Under the pieces are notes generated by a model. It saw nothing but the letters and a program-made list of their open reading frames with translations. It had not been told where the DNA came from and searched no databases. Of a stretch of 55,508 nt of DNA, positions 25,362 to 34,525 are shown in pieces. The stretch's first letter is position 1. The number at the start of each line of letters is the position of its first letter. Source of the stretch: Planctomycetota bacterium (GTDB lineage Bacteria; Planctomycetota; Planctomycetia; Pirellulales; Pirellulaceae); the NCBI GenBank assembly GCA_017303505.1, contig JAFLCP010000036.1, forward strand, positions 1-55,508, written 5' to 3'. The position numbers and the translations under genes were made by a program.

Positions 25362-27716
25362 TTACTTACTCGGGGGCGTTCTTTCAAATACTAAGCCTTG
25401 ATAGTCCGCTGGGGAGCCTGAGGGAACAAATGTGAACTTATCGGCTCCGCCTGAAACCACTTTGCCCGTCAAATTCCCTTGTTCGTCATTCGACAGAATC
25501 ATCATTTCCCCCTGAATCATCAGGTTACCCGTCAATTCTATAGCAGGTGAACCTTCGTTCGTTGCCTTCCACACGAATTTGAAGCTCTCATCGATTGTGA
25601 GCGTAACGCTCCCCTTCCCTTCGGTTGCTTTCCAATTCCCTACCAAATCCGTGCTGGCCGCATCCGCTTCGGCTGGCTTTTCTGACGCATCGGGTTGAGT
25701 AGCGGCTGGCTTCGTTTGTGGTGCAGGTGCCTCAGCAGGCTTATCTGCGTCGGCTTCTTCTGGCGGACTTAGGCTCTCCAACATTCGCTGAGCAACCAAA
25801 TCTTTCGGTTGCAATTTGACGACCACCTTCAATACATCTGCCGCCTCGTCCGAGTATCCGGCAACCATATAGTGATAAGCCAACACGAACTGAGCTGGAG
25901 CATCTTTCGGATTCGATTTGCAATAATCTTCGAGCAATCGCAATTGCTGCGTATACGTATCAATGTCGTCATACAAACTGCTCATGGTTGTCCAATCCAT
26001 TCCTGGCGAAGAAGCCAGCAAGGAGTTGAGCACTGCGGCTGCGTTAGCGTATTGGCCTAAAGCAAATTGGATGAGTGCCCGAACTTCGTGCATCACAGGA
26101 TCGTTCGGGCTCTTGGCGATCGCATCATCGCAAGCACTCAAGGCTTGGCGGAAGTTGCCCGCTTTGAACAACTGCAGACACTCATCAAAACGACCATAGG
26201 CCGCATCGGCCGCTGGATCTGATGCTGGCGGATTGTTGGTCGTCGCGACTGAATTGTCAGTGGTGTTATTGGTAGTTGTGTAATTGTTAACCACCACCGG
26301 CTGTGAATAGTTATAGACAGGAGTCGTCACTGTAGAGGCCACGTAATAGGGATTTACATAAGCAGGTTGATAGCCCCAGCCATACAAGCCCCAGGTGCTT
26401 GCACCGAACACGATCGGGCGATAATAGACGCCACCCCAATGTCCGTGCCAGCAGCCATGATACCAGTTGTGGTGATGGATATTGATGTGGTTGTTGTACC
26501 AATAATCACCCCAGTGATTGTTGTTCCAATTCCCACCCCAATTTCCATTCCAGTTGTTCCAATTGTTATTCCAGTTATTGTTCCAGTTGTTATTCCAACC
26601 GGGACGGTTCACGTTGATGTTGTTCCAGTTGTTATTGATGTTGATGTTGTTGCCAATGTTGTTACCGATGTTGTTGTTATTCCCACCACCAATAATCGGG
26701 CGATCTGGTTTGACGTTGACGCCAGGACCGGGGCGATTGATACCGCCCAAATTCGGACGATCGATGGGTTTGGTGGAAATGCCCGGTGGTCGTTCGCCCG
26801 GCAGCGGACGAGTGATGGGACGATCTCCCGGTTGACCTGGTCGAGTTCCTGGTAAGGTGACTGGGCGATCAGGGGGATTCGGCCGATTTGGTAGTGGGCG
26901 ATTTGGTAGAGGGCGATTATCGATCGGTGGATTGATATTGGGTCGTTCGCCCGGTTTCGTTGTGGGACGATCGATCGGCAAAGATGGTTTCGTTACCGGT
27001 GGTCGAATCGCAGGTGGATCGATATTCGGGCGATTGAGGCCACCGTTACCAATTCCGCCATTGCCGATGCCAGGTGGTACTGTGGGCTTCAACGGGCCAG
27101 TCGGTCGAGTTGTCGGTCTATTCGGCAGATTATCTAAGCCACCACCTGCACCACCTCCTGGCAGTGGGCGATTCGGTCCCAGGCCTGGTCGTGGGGCCGG
27201 TTTAGTGGTCGGTTCGGATGGCCTTACAATCCCGCCGCCAGGTAATGAGCCTGGTCGGGTTGTCGGTAACGACGGGTTGGGACGCGTAATGGGATCTGGT
27301 CGATTATTGGTCCCAGGGCGAGTGGTTGGATTGGGCCGCGACAAATTACCCGGAAGTGTTGTGGGCAAATTCGGTTTTGCAGCTGGCATGCTCGGTCGTG
27401 ACGAAGGCATGTTGGGACGCGCGGCTGGCGTGTTAGGACGATTGGTCGGAAGATTGGGTTTCGAGATGTTTCCTCCGCCACCCGCCGAAGGTAGCTTGGG
27501 CTTTGGTGTCGCTGGCCGCGCTTGTGGTGAAGGACGGCTTACATTGGGACGAGCTTGAGGTGTGGCTCTGCCACCGCCTCCTCCACCGCCACGAGCGCCA
27601 CCATTTCCTAAGTTTCCTCGTTGCTGAGCTTGCAACGAAGGCACCCAACAAAACATCGACAGGGCAACTGCAATCCACCCTAGATAGCTCTTCATTTGTC
27701 GTTGCATCTGGATCAT
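25362..27716 (-). CDS. Secreted Pro/Gly/Asn-rich protein with TPR domain
   Basis: This 784-residue protein has four zones. A signal peptide (WIAVALSMFCWVPSLQAQ) is followed by ~310 residues dominated by Pro, Arg, Asn and Gly (RPN-type repeats). Next are ~75 residues rich in Asn and Trp (NNNWNNNWNN-type) leading into a Tyr/His/Trp-rich stretch. Residues ~500-660 carry TPR-like repeats (AAYGRFDECLQLFKAGNFRQ, then FALGQYANAAAVL). The last ~100 residues (GNWKATEGKGSVTLTIDE) look like a small beta domain. Start may be the ATG at 27707, which has GAGG at better spacing. It probably spans or lines the envelope; function unknown. Confidence 0.82.
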   Translation of the reverse strand: MIQMQRQMKSYLGWIAVALSMFCWVPSLQAQQRGNLGNGGARGGGGGGGRATPQARPNVSRPSPQARPATPKPKLPSAGGGGNISKPNLPTNRPNTPAARPNMPSSRPSMPAAKPNLPTTLPGNLSRPNPTTRPGTNNRPDPITRPNPSLPTTRPGSLPGGGIVRPSEPTTKPAPRPGLGPNRPLPGGGAGGGLDNLPNRPTTRPTGPLKPTVPPGIGNGGIGNGGLNRPNIDPPAIRPPVTKPSLPIDRPTTKPGERPNINPPIDNRPLPNRPLPNRPNPPDRPVTLPGTRPGQPGDRPITRPLPGERPPGISTKPIDRPNLGGINRPGPGVNVKPDRPIIGGGNNNNIGNNIGNNININNNWNNINVNRPGWNNNWNNNWNNNWNNWNGNWGGNWNNNHWGDYWYNNHINIHHHNWYHGCWHGHWGGVYYRPIVFGASTWGLYGWGYQPAYVNPYYVASTVTTPVYNYSQPVVVNNYTTTNNTTDNSVATTNNPPASDPAADAAYGRFDECLQLFKAGNFRQALSACDDAIAKSPNDPVMHEVRALIQFALGQYANAAAVLNSLLASSPGMDWTTMSSLYDDIDTYTQQLRLLEDYCKSNPKDAPAQFVLAYHYMVAGYSDEAADVLKVVVKLQPKDLVAQRMLESLSPPEEADADKPAEAPAPQTKPAATQPDASEKPAEADAASTDLVGNWKATEGKGSVTLTIDESFKFVWKATNEGSPAIELTGNLMIQGEMMILSNDEQGNLTGKVVSGGADKFTFVPSGSPADYQGLVFERTPPSK

Positions 27717-27779
27717 CCTCGCTCAGCAATAAAATACATCAACCAACCAAAACAAAGTCGCACTTCCCAAGCAATAAAA

Positions 27780-28742
27780 TTACTTGGCGGGCGCGGGAGG
27801 ACGTCGAACGATTTGAATTTCAAATGGTTCTTCAACGCTGTTGCCAATCACGCGATCTCGACTGCTGACACTGATGCGATCATCATCGAGCAGAGTGACC
27901 GTTAAAGTTGCCGAGCCAATTTCACCCGAAGGAAGAGTGGCCGTCGACTTGACGATCCAGCCGTTTTCTGTGGGGGTCCAGTAGCCTTCACTAAAACCGC
28001 CATCGGCATCAAAAGTCCAGGATCGAATCTTCTGCTGAACTGGATCCCAGCCTAAACGTTGCGAGCTTTTCATCGCCGGTTGGCCATTGATCTGAACGGT
28101 ATATTCACCCAATAGAAAAGTCTTTTCTTCATTCCATTGGTAGCTTACACGAGTGGCACCGCTTGGATTTTCATCGATCCATTCACCTTCAAGCAAAGAG
28201 AGTGGCATGAGATAATCTAAATGTGGGGCGGGCGCATCTTGTGCGAACTCCCGAACCATCGAGATTTTCCAAGAGTCACTTTTGGGATCCGCGTTGTCTT
28301 TGGCAAGTACCATCAAATAACGTTGCGTAGCAGAAGTGGCCGCGTCAGCAGTGGTGATGGTCCTCGTACCTTCTTCAATCATCATCGATTTTCCGATGGG
28401 GCGAATCGAGTCGACTTGCGACGTTAGTTTGGCGCCAGGGAACTTCTCGAAAAATGCAGTAAACAACGCTTGGATTTCGGCGGTGCCTTGATAGATATTC
28501 CCTTCTTCATCGACGAATTCGGCATCGGTTGAAAACATCTTGGCCAGTTCGTCCGCCTTCGCCGCATCAAACGATTTAGCGAATTGAGCGGAACGCGATT
28601 CGGCTGCACCCAAAAGATCAACCGCTTCCGGTGGAGTGGGGGCTTGAGCTAAAACAGTTCCATTAGCGGCCAGGACGCTCAAAGCGCCCCACACGATGGG
28701 AAAACCGAGGGAGCGGAGCGTTCTAAAAAATGGATTCGTCAT
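27780..28742 (-). CDS. Secreted SnoaL-like (SgcJ/EcaC-type) protein
   Basis: This 320-residue exported protein (signal peptide ending near VLAANGTVLAQ) has an N-terminal SnoaL/nuclear-transport-factor-2-like domain at ~45-165. It is recognised by FAKSFDAAKADELAKMFSTDAEFVDE and the SWKISMVREF segment. The C-terminal half (LEGEWIDENPSGATRVSY, FLLGEYTVQ, SFDADGGFSEGYW-like) resembles a small-molecule-binding beta barrel that often follows this domain. Enzymatic activity is uncertain, since many such domains only bind ligands. It lies between the TPR protein and the second paralogue, all on the minus strand. Confidence 0.82.
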   Translation of the reverse strand: MTNPFFRTLRSLGFPIVWGALSVLAANGTVLAQAPTPPEAVDLLGAAESRSAQFAKSFDAAKADELAKMFSTDAEFVDEEGNIYQGTAEIQALFTAFFEKFPGAKLTSQVDSIRPIGKSMMIEEGTRTITTADAATSATQRYLMVLAKDNADPKSDSWKISMVREFAQDAPAPHLDYLMPLSLLEGEWIDENPSGATRVSYQWNEEKTFLLGEYTVQINGQPAMKSSQRLGWDPVQQKIRSWTFDADGGFSEGYWTPTENGWIVKSTATLPSGEIGSATLTVTLLDDDRISVSSRDRVIGNSVEEPFEIQIVRRPPAPAK

Positions 28743-28787
28743 AGAGTTTACTTCGCGAAGAAGAAGTTCTGATAAGTCTAAAAGTGG

Positions 28788-28813
28788 TGTCGATTCTCCG
28801 CAGAGAATCGACA
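28788..28813 (-). terminator. Hairpin downstream of 28,844-30,334 gene
   Basis: TGTCGATTCTC (28788-28798) and GAGAATCGACA (28803-28813) form a perfect 11-bp stem with a 4-nt loop. On the minus strand it is followed by CCACTTTTAG. It separates two genes of the secreted cluster, so at least partial termination is likely. Confidence 0.65.
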
Positions 28814-28843
28814 GTTGATATTCGTCTTTAAAGTCGCCGGGGC

Positions 28844-30334
28844 TTAGAATTCAAGCTTGTATTTGTCGACCATGATTCGCCGCACATCTTGCAAACCGTT
28901 CTGAATCTCTCGGTAAATTCCACGGGCGCTGGTTACACCGCGAGCTTGTTCTTCTTTGCGCATTGCATTGCGAACATTGGATTGTTCGTTGGTCCACATA
29001 TAGTATTCCCCAATGCCATTCCAAACCTGGGCACCGCGTGCTCCCGCTTGAATGCGAATGCCGGCGATGGCGTCAGAACATTGGCGGAAGCTCTCGCTCA
29101 ACTTTTGGCTGAACTCAAGCAGGGTTGGGTCAACGTTCAAGATGGGGAGTGAGTCGATTTCATCGGCCCAATTGCTAAACCATTTGGCATAGCGACTGAT
29201 AGCCACATCGTCACGTTTGGTGATCTCATCGATTTGGGACATCACTTTTTGAATGGAGCGAAAGTACTGTTGGGTTGTGTAGGCTACTTGGCTTTCACTC
29301 GCGCCAGCTGACAAGCTCTTTTCCGAGGTGACGAAGTTGCCGATTGGCAGATTGATCAATCGCATGACTTTGCGAATTCCGTCGCCGCTCAATTTGCCTT
29401 GCAAGATGTACTTGTTACCCTCGGAGCGGCCGTTCCAACTCTCTAAGTCATCGACCATCAACCCAGCATCGGATAAGACTTCGATCAGTAGTTCTTTACC
29501 CTTGGCAGCGAGAGGTGAGCTGGCGACATCGCTTCCGAAGTCGACCACTAAACGTGCATCCGCTTCTTGCTTCACAATGACTTCAAGGGTCAAACCTTTG
29601 AGTGTTTGTAGAACCTTGGCTGCCCCTTTGCGGTCAGCTTCCGATAACTTGCCAAATACTTCTGACGATTTCAATTTGCTTTCGATCACAACGTCTGGGA
29701 AAGCACTATCTAAATCAATAGCCAAAACGATGTCGCTGATTTTGGTTCGCTCGGCTGCAGCCTGCAAATACTTCGATAGCGAACTATTGGAAGGTTGAGC
29801 GGCTGTGTGCAGCCAGCGTGAAACGACTTGGCGGTTGCCCGTTGAAATAACTGCTGCCCGTCGATCGGACGCTTGAACGACGTATACGCCTTGCGATAAA
29901 AGCAACGCTGATTTGTCACCGATGCTATCGGGTATGCCGTTGTATTGTCGGTTGATCACACTTAAACCAAAGGGCTCGTTGAGATCAAATACGGCTGTGG
30001 TAACGAATGACTTCCAAGATGAAACATCGAGATCGCTGCTAATCATCACAGAGGCTGTGGTCGGAGGAACAGCCACAAGCCCGGATGCATAGGCCTTGTC
30101 AAAATTCTCTTTCCATTCATTAGACGAGGCTAGCGAACTTTTCATCACGACGTTGACGTTGAAAAAGATAATCGCATTCGAATTTGGAGCGGCATAGCTG
30201 GCCAGTTCATTCACTTGAGCAAGCAACGGACTTGGAGCCAACCCGCCAATGAGAAGGACGGCCCACAAAATCGCTGTGTGAACCTGAGCTAAGCGAGTTG
30301 TGCGAGGTGGATTCGCAAGGATTGGTTTCGACAT
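28844..30334 (-). CDS. Secreted hypothetical protein, paralogue of 23,761-25,248
   Basis: This 496-residue protein has a signal peptide after a short polar start (AILWAVLLIGGLAPSPLLAQ). It is not recognised, but its layout matches the protein at 23,761-25,248 along most of its length, including the early SNAIIFFNVN block, DRRAAVISTGNRQVVSRW, IVLAIDLDSAFPDVV and the final DKYKLEF. Similarity is modest, so the duplication is old. Predicted helices dominate the C-terminal third. No metal or nucleotide motif is visible. It is the first gene of the minus-strand secreted cluster and is followed by a hairpin. Confidence 0.8.
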   Translation of the reverse strand: MSKPILANPPRTTRLAQVHTAILWAVLLIGGLAPSPLLAQVNELASYAAPNSNAIIFFNVNVVMKSSLASSNEWKENFDKAYASGLVAVPPTTASVMISSDLDVSSWKSFVTTAVFDLNEPFGLSVINRQYNGIPDSIGDKSALLLSQGVYVVQASDRRAAVISTGNRQVVSRWLHTAAQPSNSSLSKYLQAAAERTKISDIVLAIDLDSAFPDVVIESKLKSSEVFGKLSEADRKGAAKVLQTLKGLTLEVIVKQEADARLVVDFGSDVASSPLAAKGKELLIEVLSDAGLMVDDLESWNGRSEGNKYILQGKLSGDGIRKVMRLINLPIGNFVTSEKSLSAGASESQVAYTTQQYFRSIQKVMSQIDEITKRDDVAISRYAKWFSNWADEIDSLPILNVDPTLLEFSQKLSESFRQCSDAIAGIRIQAGARGAQVWNGIGEYYMWTNEQSNVRNAMRKEEQARGVTSARGIYREIQNGLQDVRRIMVDKYKLEF

Positions 30335-30604
30335 GCCGGGGCCTCAAAGATGCGTAAAGGAAGAGCGAAATGGCGACAACTTGCCCACTATCTTACCCGT
30401 TCAGAGGATTTGCACAAACCAAACGGCGTAGAGAAACACATTTGTGTTCAGCGAACGCGGCGAAAAGCAGCGATCACATCGCATCTGAAGTGGTGTATGT
30501 ACCACCTTTGGAGGCAGTTGCTGTGTTGGCGCGTAGGGGAAATTACCTACGCCAGCTCCGCGTTCAGGTGTTGGTTCAACTCTATTAAGGAGTGGTTAGA
30601 AAGT

Positions 30605-31510
30605 TTAATTTGCCTTGAGATTTGCAGCTTCCAAGGCGATTTCGTCCCAAAACGATACGTACTCGGAATGGTGTTTGATGTAGTCGGGATCGAACACGGC
30701 GTTGCGAAGTTCCTCTTTTTGTTCGAGCAAGCGAGAGAAGTCACGAGGATCTTCGGGTTTGAAAATAGGGCATGGACGATCGTAGACAACTGTCGCACCT
30801 AAGTGTCCGTCGCTGTGAAATCGCGACAGACCGATCACACGATCAGCGACATACAGAGCTTCGTTCAATTCGTGAGTTACAAACAGCATCGTGTATTCAG
30901 GGACGCGGCCTTCGGCTTTGGCTCGCAAATTCTCTTGATAGAACTGCAGAAGCATGATTTGCAAATCTTCGCGAGTGGCTTCGTCGAGAGCGCCGAAGGG
31001 TTCGTCGAGCAATAGGATTTTTGGTTTGAGTATCATCGCTTGTGCAATGGCAACACGTTGACGCATACCCCCTGACAAACCTGACGGATATCGTTTCGCC
31101 GCATCCTGTAAGTTGACTCGTCTGAGATATTCACGCGCGCGTTCCAAATGTTCTTTTCGCTTTTTGTGCCAAGCAGGCCATGCAAACCAGCGATAGGGTA
31201 AGCTGGTTTCATCGAGTTTGAGGCCCAACGCCACATTATCTTCGGCGGTTAGGAAATCGTAGAGCGAATAATGTTGATAGACCATTCCCACATGGCGACT
31301 GGGGCCAGTGACAGGAATTCCGTCGGCCTTGATCGTGCCTTCGTTGGTTGGGTGCGTGCCGAGAATCGCCTTGAGCAAAGTCGACTTACCGCACCCGCTG
31401 GGGCCAACCACAGCCACGATCTGTCCTGCTTCAATTCGCAAGTTGATGTCGTTGAGGACACGCGTTTCGCCGTACCAGTGGCTAACGTTTTCAATGACCA
31501 AGCTATCCAT
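30605..31510 (-). CDS. ABC transporter ATP-binding protein (TauB/SsuB/NrtD-like)
   Basis: This 301-residue cytoplasmic ATPase energises the importer whose permease is encoded 36 bp upstream. Walker A is GPSGCGKST, the Q-loop is in VYQHYSLYDFL, the signature is LSGGMRQRVAIAQA and Walker B is ILLLDEPFGALDEAT, with the switch His in FVTHELNEA. It belongs to the taurine/sulfonate/nitrate type, but is ~40 residues longer than usual. The C-terminal extension (LLEQKEELRNAVFDPDYIKH) and an insertion near LPYRWFAWPAWHKKRKEH are extra. It is the last gene of the large minus-strand cluster. Confidence 0.93.
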   Translation of the reverse strand: MDSLVIENVSHWYGETRVLNDINLRIEAGQIVAVVGPSGCGKSTLLKAILGTHPTNEGTIKADGIPVTGPSRHVGMVYQHYSLYDFLTAEDNVALGLKLDETSLPYRWFAWPAWHKKRKEHLERAREYLRRVNLQDAAKRYPSGLSGGMRQRVAIAQAMILKPKILLLDEPFGALDEATREDLQIMLLQFYQENLRAKAEGRVPEYTMLFVTHELNEALYVADRVIGLSRFHSDGHLGATVVYDRPCPIFKPEDPRDFSRLLEQKEELRNAVFDPDYIKHHSEYVSFWDEIALEAANLKAN

Positions 31511-31546
31511 GTTGATGTTCTCGACTGCGAGTGGTGCGAAGCGGGA

Positions 31547-32356
31547 CTAACCTTGGAACCATGGAGCTAAATACTGCCGCAGCTTGAGCATCAGCCAATC
31601 CAGGAGTAGCCCAAAGCCGCCGAGCAATGCGAGGTACCAGTAGACGGTGTTCATTCGCAACAAACGCGATTCCATACGAATGCGGTAACCGAAGCCAACG
31701 TCCGCGAAAAGAACTTCAGCTGCGATCAGAAACACCATCGCAGGTCCAATTTGCAGGCGAATGTTCTCAAGAATACGAGGCATGATTTGAGGCCAAATGA
31801 TTTCGAAAATGATTTCCATGTCCGACGCTCCGAGCGTGTAGGCCTTTTGAATCGCTTCTTGCGTAACATCTTGGCGGGTGGCTTGGAAAACAGATTGGGC
31901 CATCGAGAAGAAAATCCCAAGAGCCACCATCGCAATAAATAGATTGGTGCTGGTACCGAATGCAATCATGTATAGCGGAAGCATCGCCGTCGGCGGTATT
32001 TTGGCCATAAAAGAAATGATTGGGGCCAACGGGGCTTCGATCCAGCGATACGACCCCATCAAGATACCGATCACAATCGAGGCGACGACTCCGATGGCTG
32101 TTCCCGCGAATAGGCGTGTGACTGAAGCTTTGGTGTCTTGCCACAACCAGCTTGGTTTGGGATTCGATTCTGTTCCTTGCGGAGCGCGAATTTTGGTGAA
32201 ACCCTCTCCCATTCCCTTGATACCAGGTAAAACGGATTGGGTTTCGTTGATGGCTGTTTGGCGTGCCGACAGAATGCCATACACACCCAACGCTACCACC
32301 AAGCCTCCTATGGAAAGCACGATCATCAGCCATGGTGGGATCGGGCTACGAACCAT
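31547..32356 (-). CDS. ABC transporter permease (TauC/SsuC-like)
   Basis: This 269-residue inner-membrane protein is the membrane channel of the importer. It has an N-terminal helix (LMIVLSIGGLVVALGVYG), then further helices through to LLGGFGLLLDWLML. The permease EAA-type loop that contacts the ATPase is visible around EAIQKAYTLGASDMEIIFEI. The sequence between helices 1 and 2 is longer and more polar than usual. Start ATG follows AAGGAAC. The ATPase gene follows after 36 bp. A terminator lies upstream, between this gene and its solute-binding lipoprotein. Confidence 0.92.
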   Translation of the reverse strand: MVRSPIPPWLMIVLSIGGLVVALGVYGILSARQTAINETQSVLPGIKGMGEGFTKIRAPQGTESNPKPSWLWQDTKASVTRLFAGTAIGVVASIVIGILMGSYRWIEAPLAPIISFMAKIPPTAMLPLYMIAFGTSTNLFIAMVALGIFFSMAQSVFQATRQDVTQEAIQKAYTLGASDMEIIFEIIWPQIMPRILENIRLQIGPAMVFLIAAEVLFADVGFGYRIRMESRLLRMNTVYWYLALLGGFGLLLDWLMLKLRQYLAPWFQG

Positions 32357-32456
32357 AGTTTGTTCCTTGCAAAGATTGCTTTCTTAGAAGATACAAGTGC
32401 ATCCACTAAGTCCCAACGAATTCCTGGGTTGGAATAGCCGGGCTATCGTACAGGCT

Positions 32457-32498
32457 CAAAAATAAACGAACCACTAGCCGCCAGAATCTAGTGGTTCG
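32457..32498 (-). terminator. Intrinsic terminator inside the ABC transporter operon
   Basis: Arms CGAACCACTAG (32467-32477) and CTAGTGGTTCG (32488-32498) form a perfect 11-bp stem. On the minus strand it is followed directly by TTTATTTTTG. It starts 19 nt after the solute-binding-protein stop codon and precedes the permease gene, so it probably lowers expression of permease and ATPase relative to the binding protein. Confidence 0.82.
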
Positions 32499-32517
32499 CT
32501 GTTGAACCGTCGGGAGG

Positions 32518-33663
32518 TTATTCAGGTTTGGCAGTGCCAGCCTTAAATGCCTCCAGGAAGCTCAGGTCGATGTTGAATTTGGCATCTGCTTGGTTGAAGC
32601 CAACGGTTGGTGCATTTTCGACCATGCCATGGCTCACGCAGAACTCGACCACTTTGGGCATGGTCTCTTTTTGGAACTTATCTCCCTTCAACAAAGTCAA
32701 CGCTTCATCAGCATTTTTGTAGAAGCGAGTTTGTTCGACCACTTTCTTCATTTCCTCCAGGCTCAAGTTGCTGAACTTCGAGCCGATGGCGGTAAGTGTT
32801 TGGTCCGAAGTTTTGGGATCGGCCATCAACTTGTTGATCTCATAGTAAGTATCGATGATCGCGTACGCAAAATTCTTGCCACCTTTTTTGGCGAGCGAAT
32901 CTTTGCTTACGACCACCATGTCGATGATTTCTTCGGGGATAGCGCTGGAATCAAAGAGAACTTTGGAATCAGTGCGTTTGCTAAGCGTTGACATCACGAA
33001 CGGATTCCACACCATAATCGATTTGGTGTTGGCATCGTTGGTTTGCATCGCTTGAGCGGCAACACCTGGATCCATGTTCTTGAAGGTGTAATCGGCAGGT
33101 TTCTGGTTGTTGAGTTCCAGAACTCGTTCGAAGCAATATTGGGAAACACTCTTTTCCAACCCAAACGTTTCAGTTCCTTTGAGGGCTTCGATGGAATCGA
33201 TACCCACAACGATACAAGCATCTGCTCCAACGCTGGTCGAAGTTGGCAAAATGGCCACCGACGGACGCGAGAGTGAAGGTGCAAGTGAGTCCATGTTGGT
33301 CATACAAACTGCGTCAACCGTCGAAGCTCCATATTCCTGCAAGCATGGATCATAATCGCGCTGTTTGAGTTCGATGTCGACATTCCATTTGCGTTCCATT
33401 TCGCCGATAGAGCCTTTGGCGCCATCGATAAGTCCGTTGGCCTCAGCGACACCGAAGACGGACCATGATGGGTACTCGCTCCATGCCAACGAGAACACCG
33501 GTGGTGGATCGCCACCAGAACTGGTTGGCCCCGAGGCGGTATTGGTCTTGGACGAACTGCTGTCGCAACCGGTCCAGGCCACGGCGCCGACAGCGAGGGC
33601 GACGGCGAAAGGACTAACGTTGCGAAGCCAGTGTTTCCATATTGATCTTGTGTTTGTTTTCAT
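32518..33663 (-). CDS. ABC transporter solute-binding lipoprotein (TauA/urea-carboxylase-associated type)
   Basis: This 381-residue protein is an extracytoplasmic substrate receptor. The N-terminus has a hydrophobic segment ending in WTGCDSSSS, a lipobox, so it is probably membrane-anchored. Blocks FSLAWSEYPSWSVFGVAEA, AVCMTNMDSL and MVWNPFVM are typical of the NMT1/TauA superfamily, and closest in my recollection to the urea-carboxylase-associated subfamily. The substrate cannot be read from sequence. It follows the PspA-like gene by 39 bp (AAGGAA before the ATG) and is followed by a terminator. Confidence 0.9.
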   Translation of the reverse strand: MKTNTRSIWKHWLRNVSPFAVALAVGAVAWTGCDSSSSKTNTASGPTSSGGDPPPVFSLAWSEYPSWSVFGVAEANGLIDGAKGSIGEMERKWNVDIELKQRDYDPCLQEYGASTVDAVCMTNMDSLAPSLSRPSVAILPTSTSVGADACIVVGIDSIEALKGTETFGLEKSVSQYCFERVLELNNQKPADYTFKNMDPGVAAQAMQTNDANTKSIMVWNPFVMSTLSKRTDSKVLFDSSAIPEEIIDMVVVSKDSLAKKGGKNFAYAIIDTYYEINKLMADPKTSDQTLTAIGSKFSNLSLEEMKKVVEQTRFYKNADEALTLLKGDKFQKETMPKVVEFCVSHGMVENAPTVGFNQADAKFNIDLSFLEAFKAGTAKPE

Positions 33664-33702
33664 CTTATTTTCCTTGTTAGAAGTGACACTGCGCCGAGTG
33701 CA

Positions 33703-34512
33703 TTAGGCTTCTGGAATTCGGTTTTCGGTTTGTTGAGGGGCCGCAGCTTCTTTCTTGCCTGCCAAGCCAATCAACTGATCAAACTCGTCATTGGCTTCGC
33801 TGGTCTTGGCATATTCCAAAAACTCAGCTTCAGCACGGGCTGTATCCATGCCGGCAATTTCACGACTGACGCGAGCGTTGGCAGAGGCCTTCTGGCGGAG
33901 TTCACGCAACTCTCGCAATTCTTCCGAAGTGCGATCCATTGCCAAGCCGCTCATCATATCGGCAATTTGTTTTTCTTCTTTGGCAGACAGAACATCGGCC
34001 ACCGTATCGTGCTTTTCTTCTTTGAGCTTTTCGAGTTCACGCATCAAGGTTTGAATTTGAGTCTTATGGCCGTTGACATTCGCAACCAATGCCTTCAAAT
34101 CTTCTTCGATTTCGCTAACGCGTTTTTGCTTTTCAGTCAAAGTGCTGCTGAAATCGCGGAATGCAGCTTGGCACTTCATGTATTCAGGATCGGATTTTAC
34201 TTTCTCTGGATCGCCATGATATTGTTCGACGATCTTCTTCGCCTTCGCAGCGGCACCTTCTCGCAATTTTTCCAGGTTCTGAATTTCAGCGGTAAGCTGC
34301 TTTAGCTTTTCCTTCTTGGTTTCTTCTTGAGCGATCATCGCAGCGATCGCATCTTTGTATTGGTTGAGGCGTTCACGCTTATCGCTAATGATGCGGTCGT
34401 AGTTCGCGGAAATAACGCCAGGATTCATCCGCAGCGATTCGCTCGCTTTATCGACACGGAAGGTCATGAAGTACCAAACGGCTCGCATGTATTTGCCAAG
34501 GGCATTGAACAT
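33703..34512 (-). CDS. PspA/IM30-like membrane-remodelling protein
   Basis: This 269-residue protein is almost entirely alpha-helical with long heptad stretches (residues ~45-215). It resembles the PspA/IM30 (bacterial ESCRT-III) family, which binds the inner face of the cytoplasmic membrane and repairs leakage. The N-terminus MFNALGKYMRAVWYFM is amphipathic, as required for membrane insertion. The last 20 residues are Ala/Glu/Gln-rich. The ATG follows AGGAG and lies 13 bp after the upstream gene, so expression is coupled. No signal peptide. The family is inferred from fold-like pattern; pairwise identity to canonical PspA is probably low. Confidence 0.8.
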   Translation of the reverse strand: MFNALGKYMRAVWYFMTFRVDKASESLRMNPGVISANYDRIISDKRERLNQYKDAIAAMIAQEETKKEKLKQLTAEIQNLEKLREGAAAKAKKIVEQYHGDPEKVKSDPEYMKCQAAFRDFSSTLTEKQKRVSEIEEDLKALVANVNGHKTQIQTLMRELEKLKEEKHDTVADVLSAKEEKQIADMMSGLAMDRTSEELRELRELRQKASANARVSREIAGMDTARAEAEFLEYAKTSEANDEFDQLIGLAGKKEAAAPQQTENRIPEA

Positions 34513-34525
34513 CTTTATGTGGCTC

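Noticed and set aside
26500-27500. Periodic DNA that could suggest a CRISPR array or satellite
   Set aside because: The period follows codons of the repetitive protein, and there are no constant repeats with unique spacers.
26367-27558. Long plus-strand frames opposite the Pro/Gly/Asn-rich gene
   Set aside because: They mirror the biased composition of the minus-strand gene, giving Gly/Arg/Val-rich products; no start signal supports them.
30527-30554. Hairpin TGGCG-GTAGG / CCTAC-GCCA between the ABC ATPase and secreted cluster
   Set aside because: The stem has an internal bulge and no T-run on either strand, so I do not call it a terminator.
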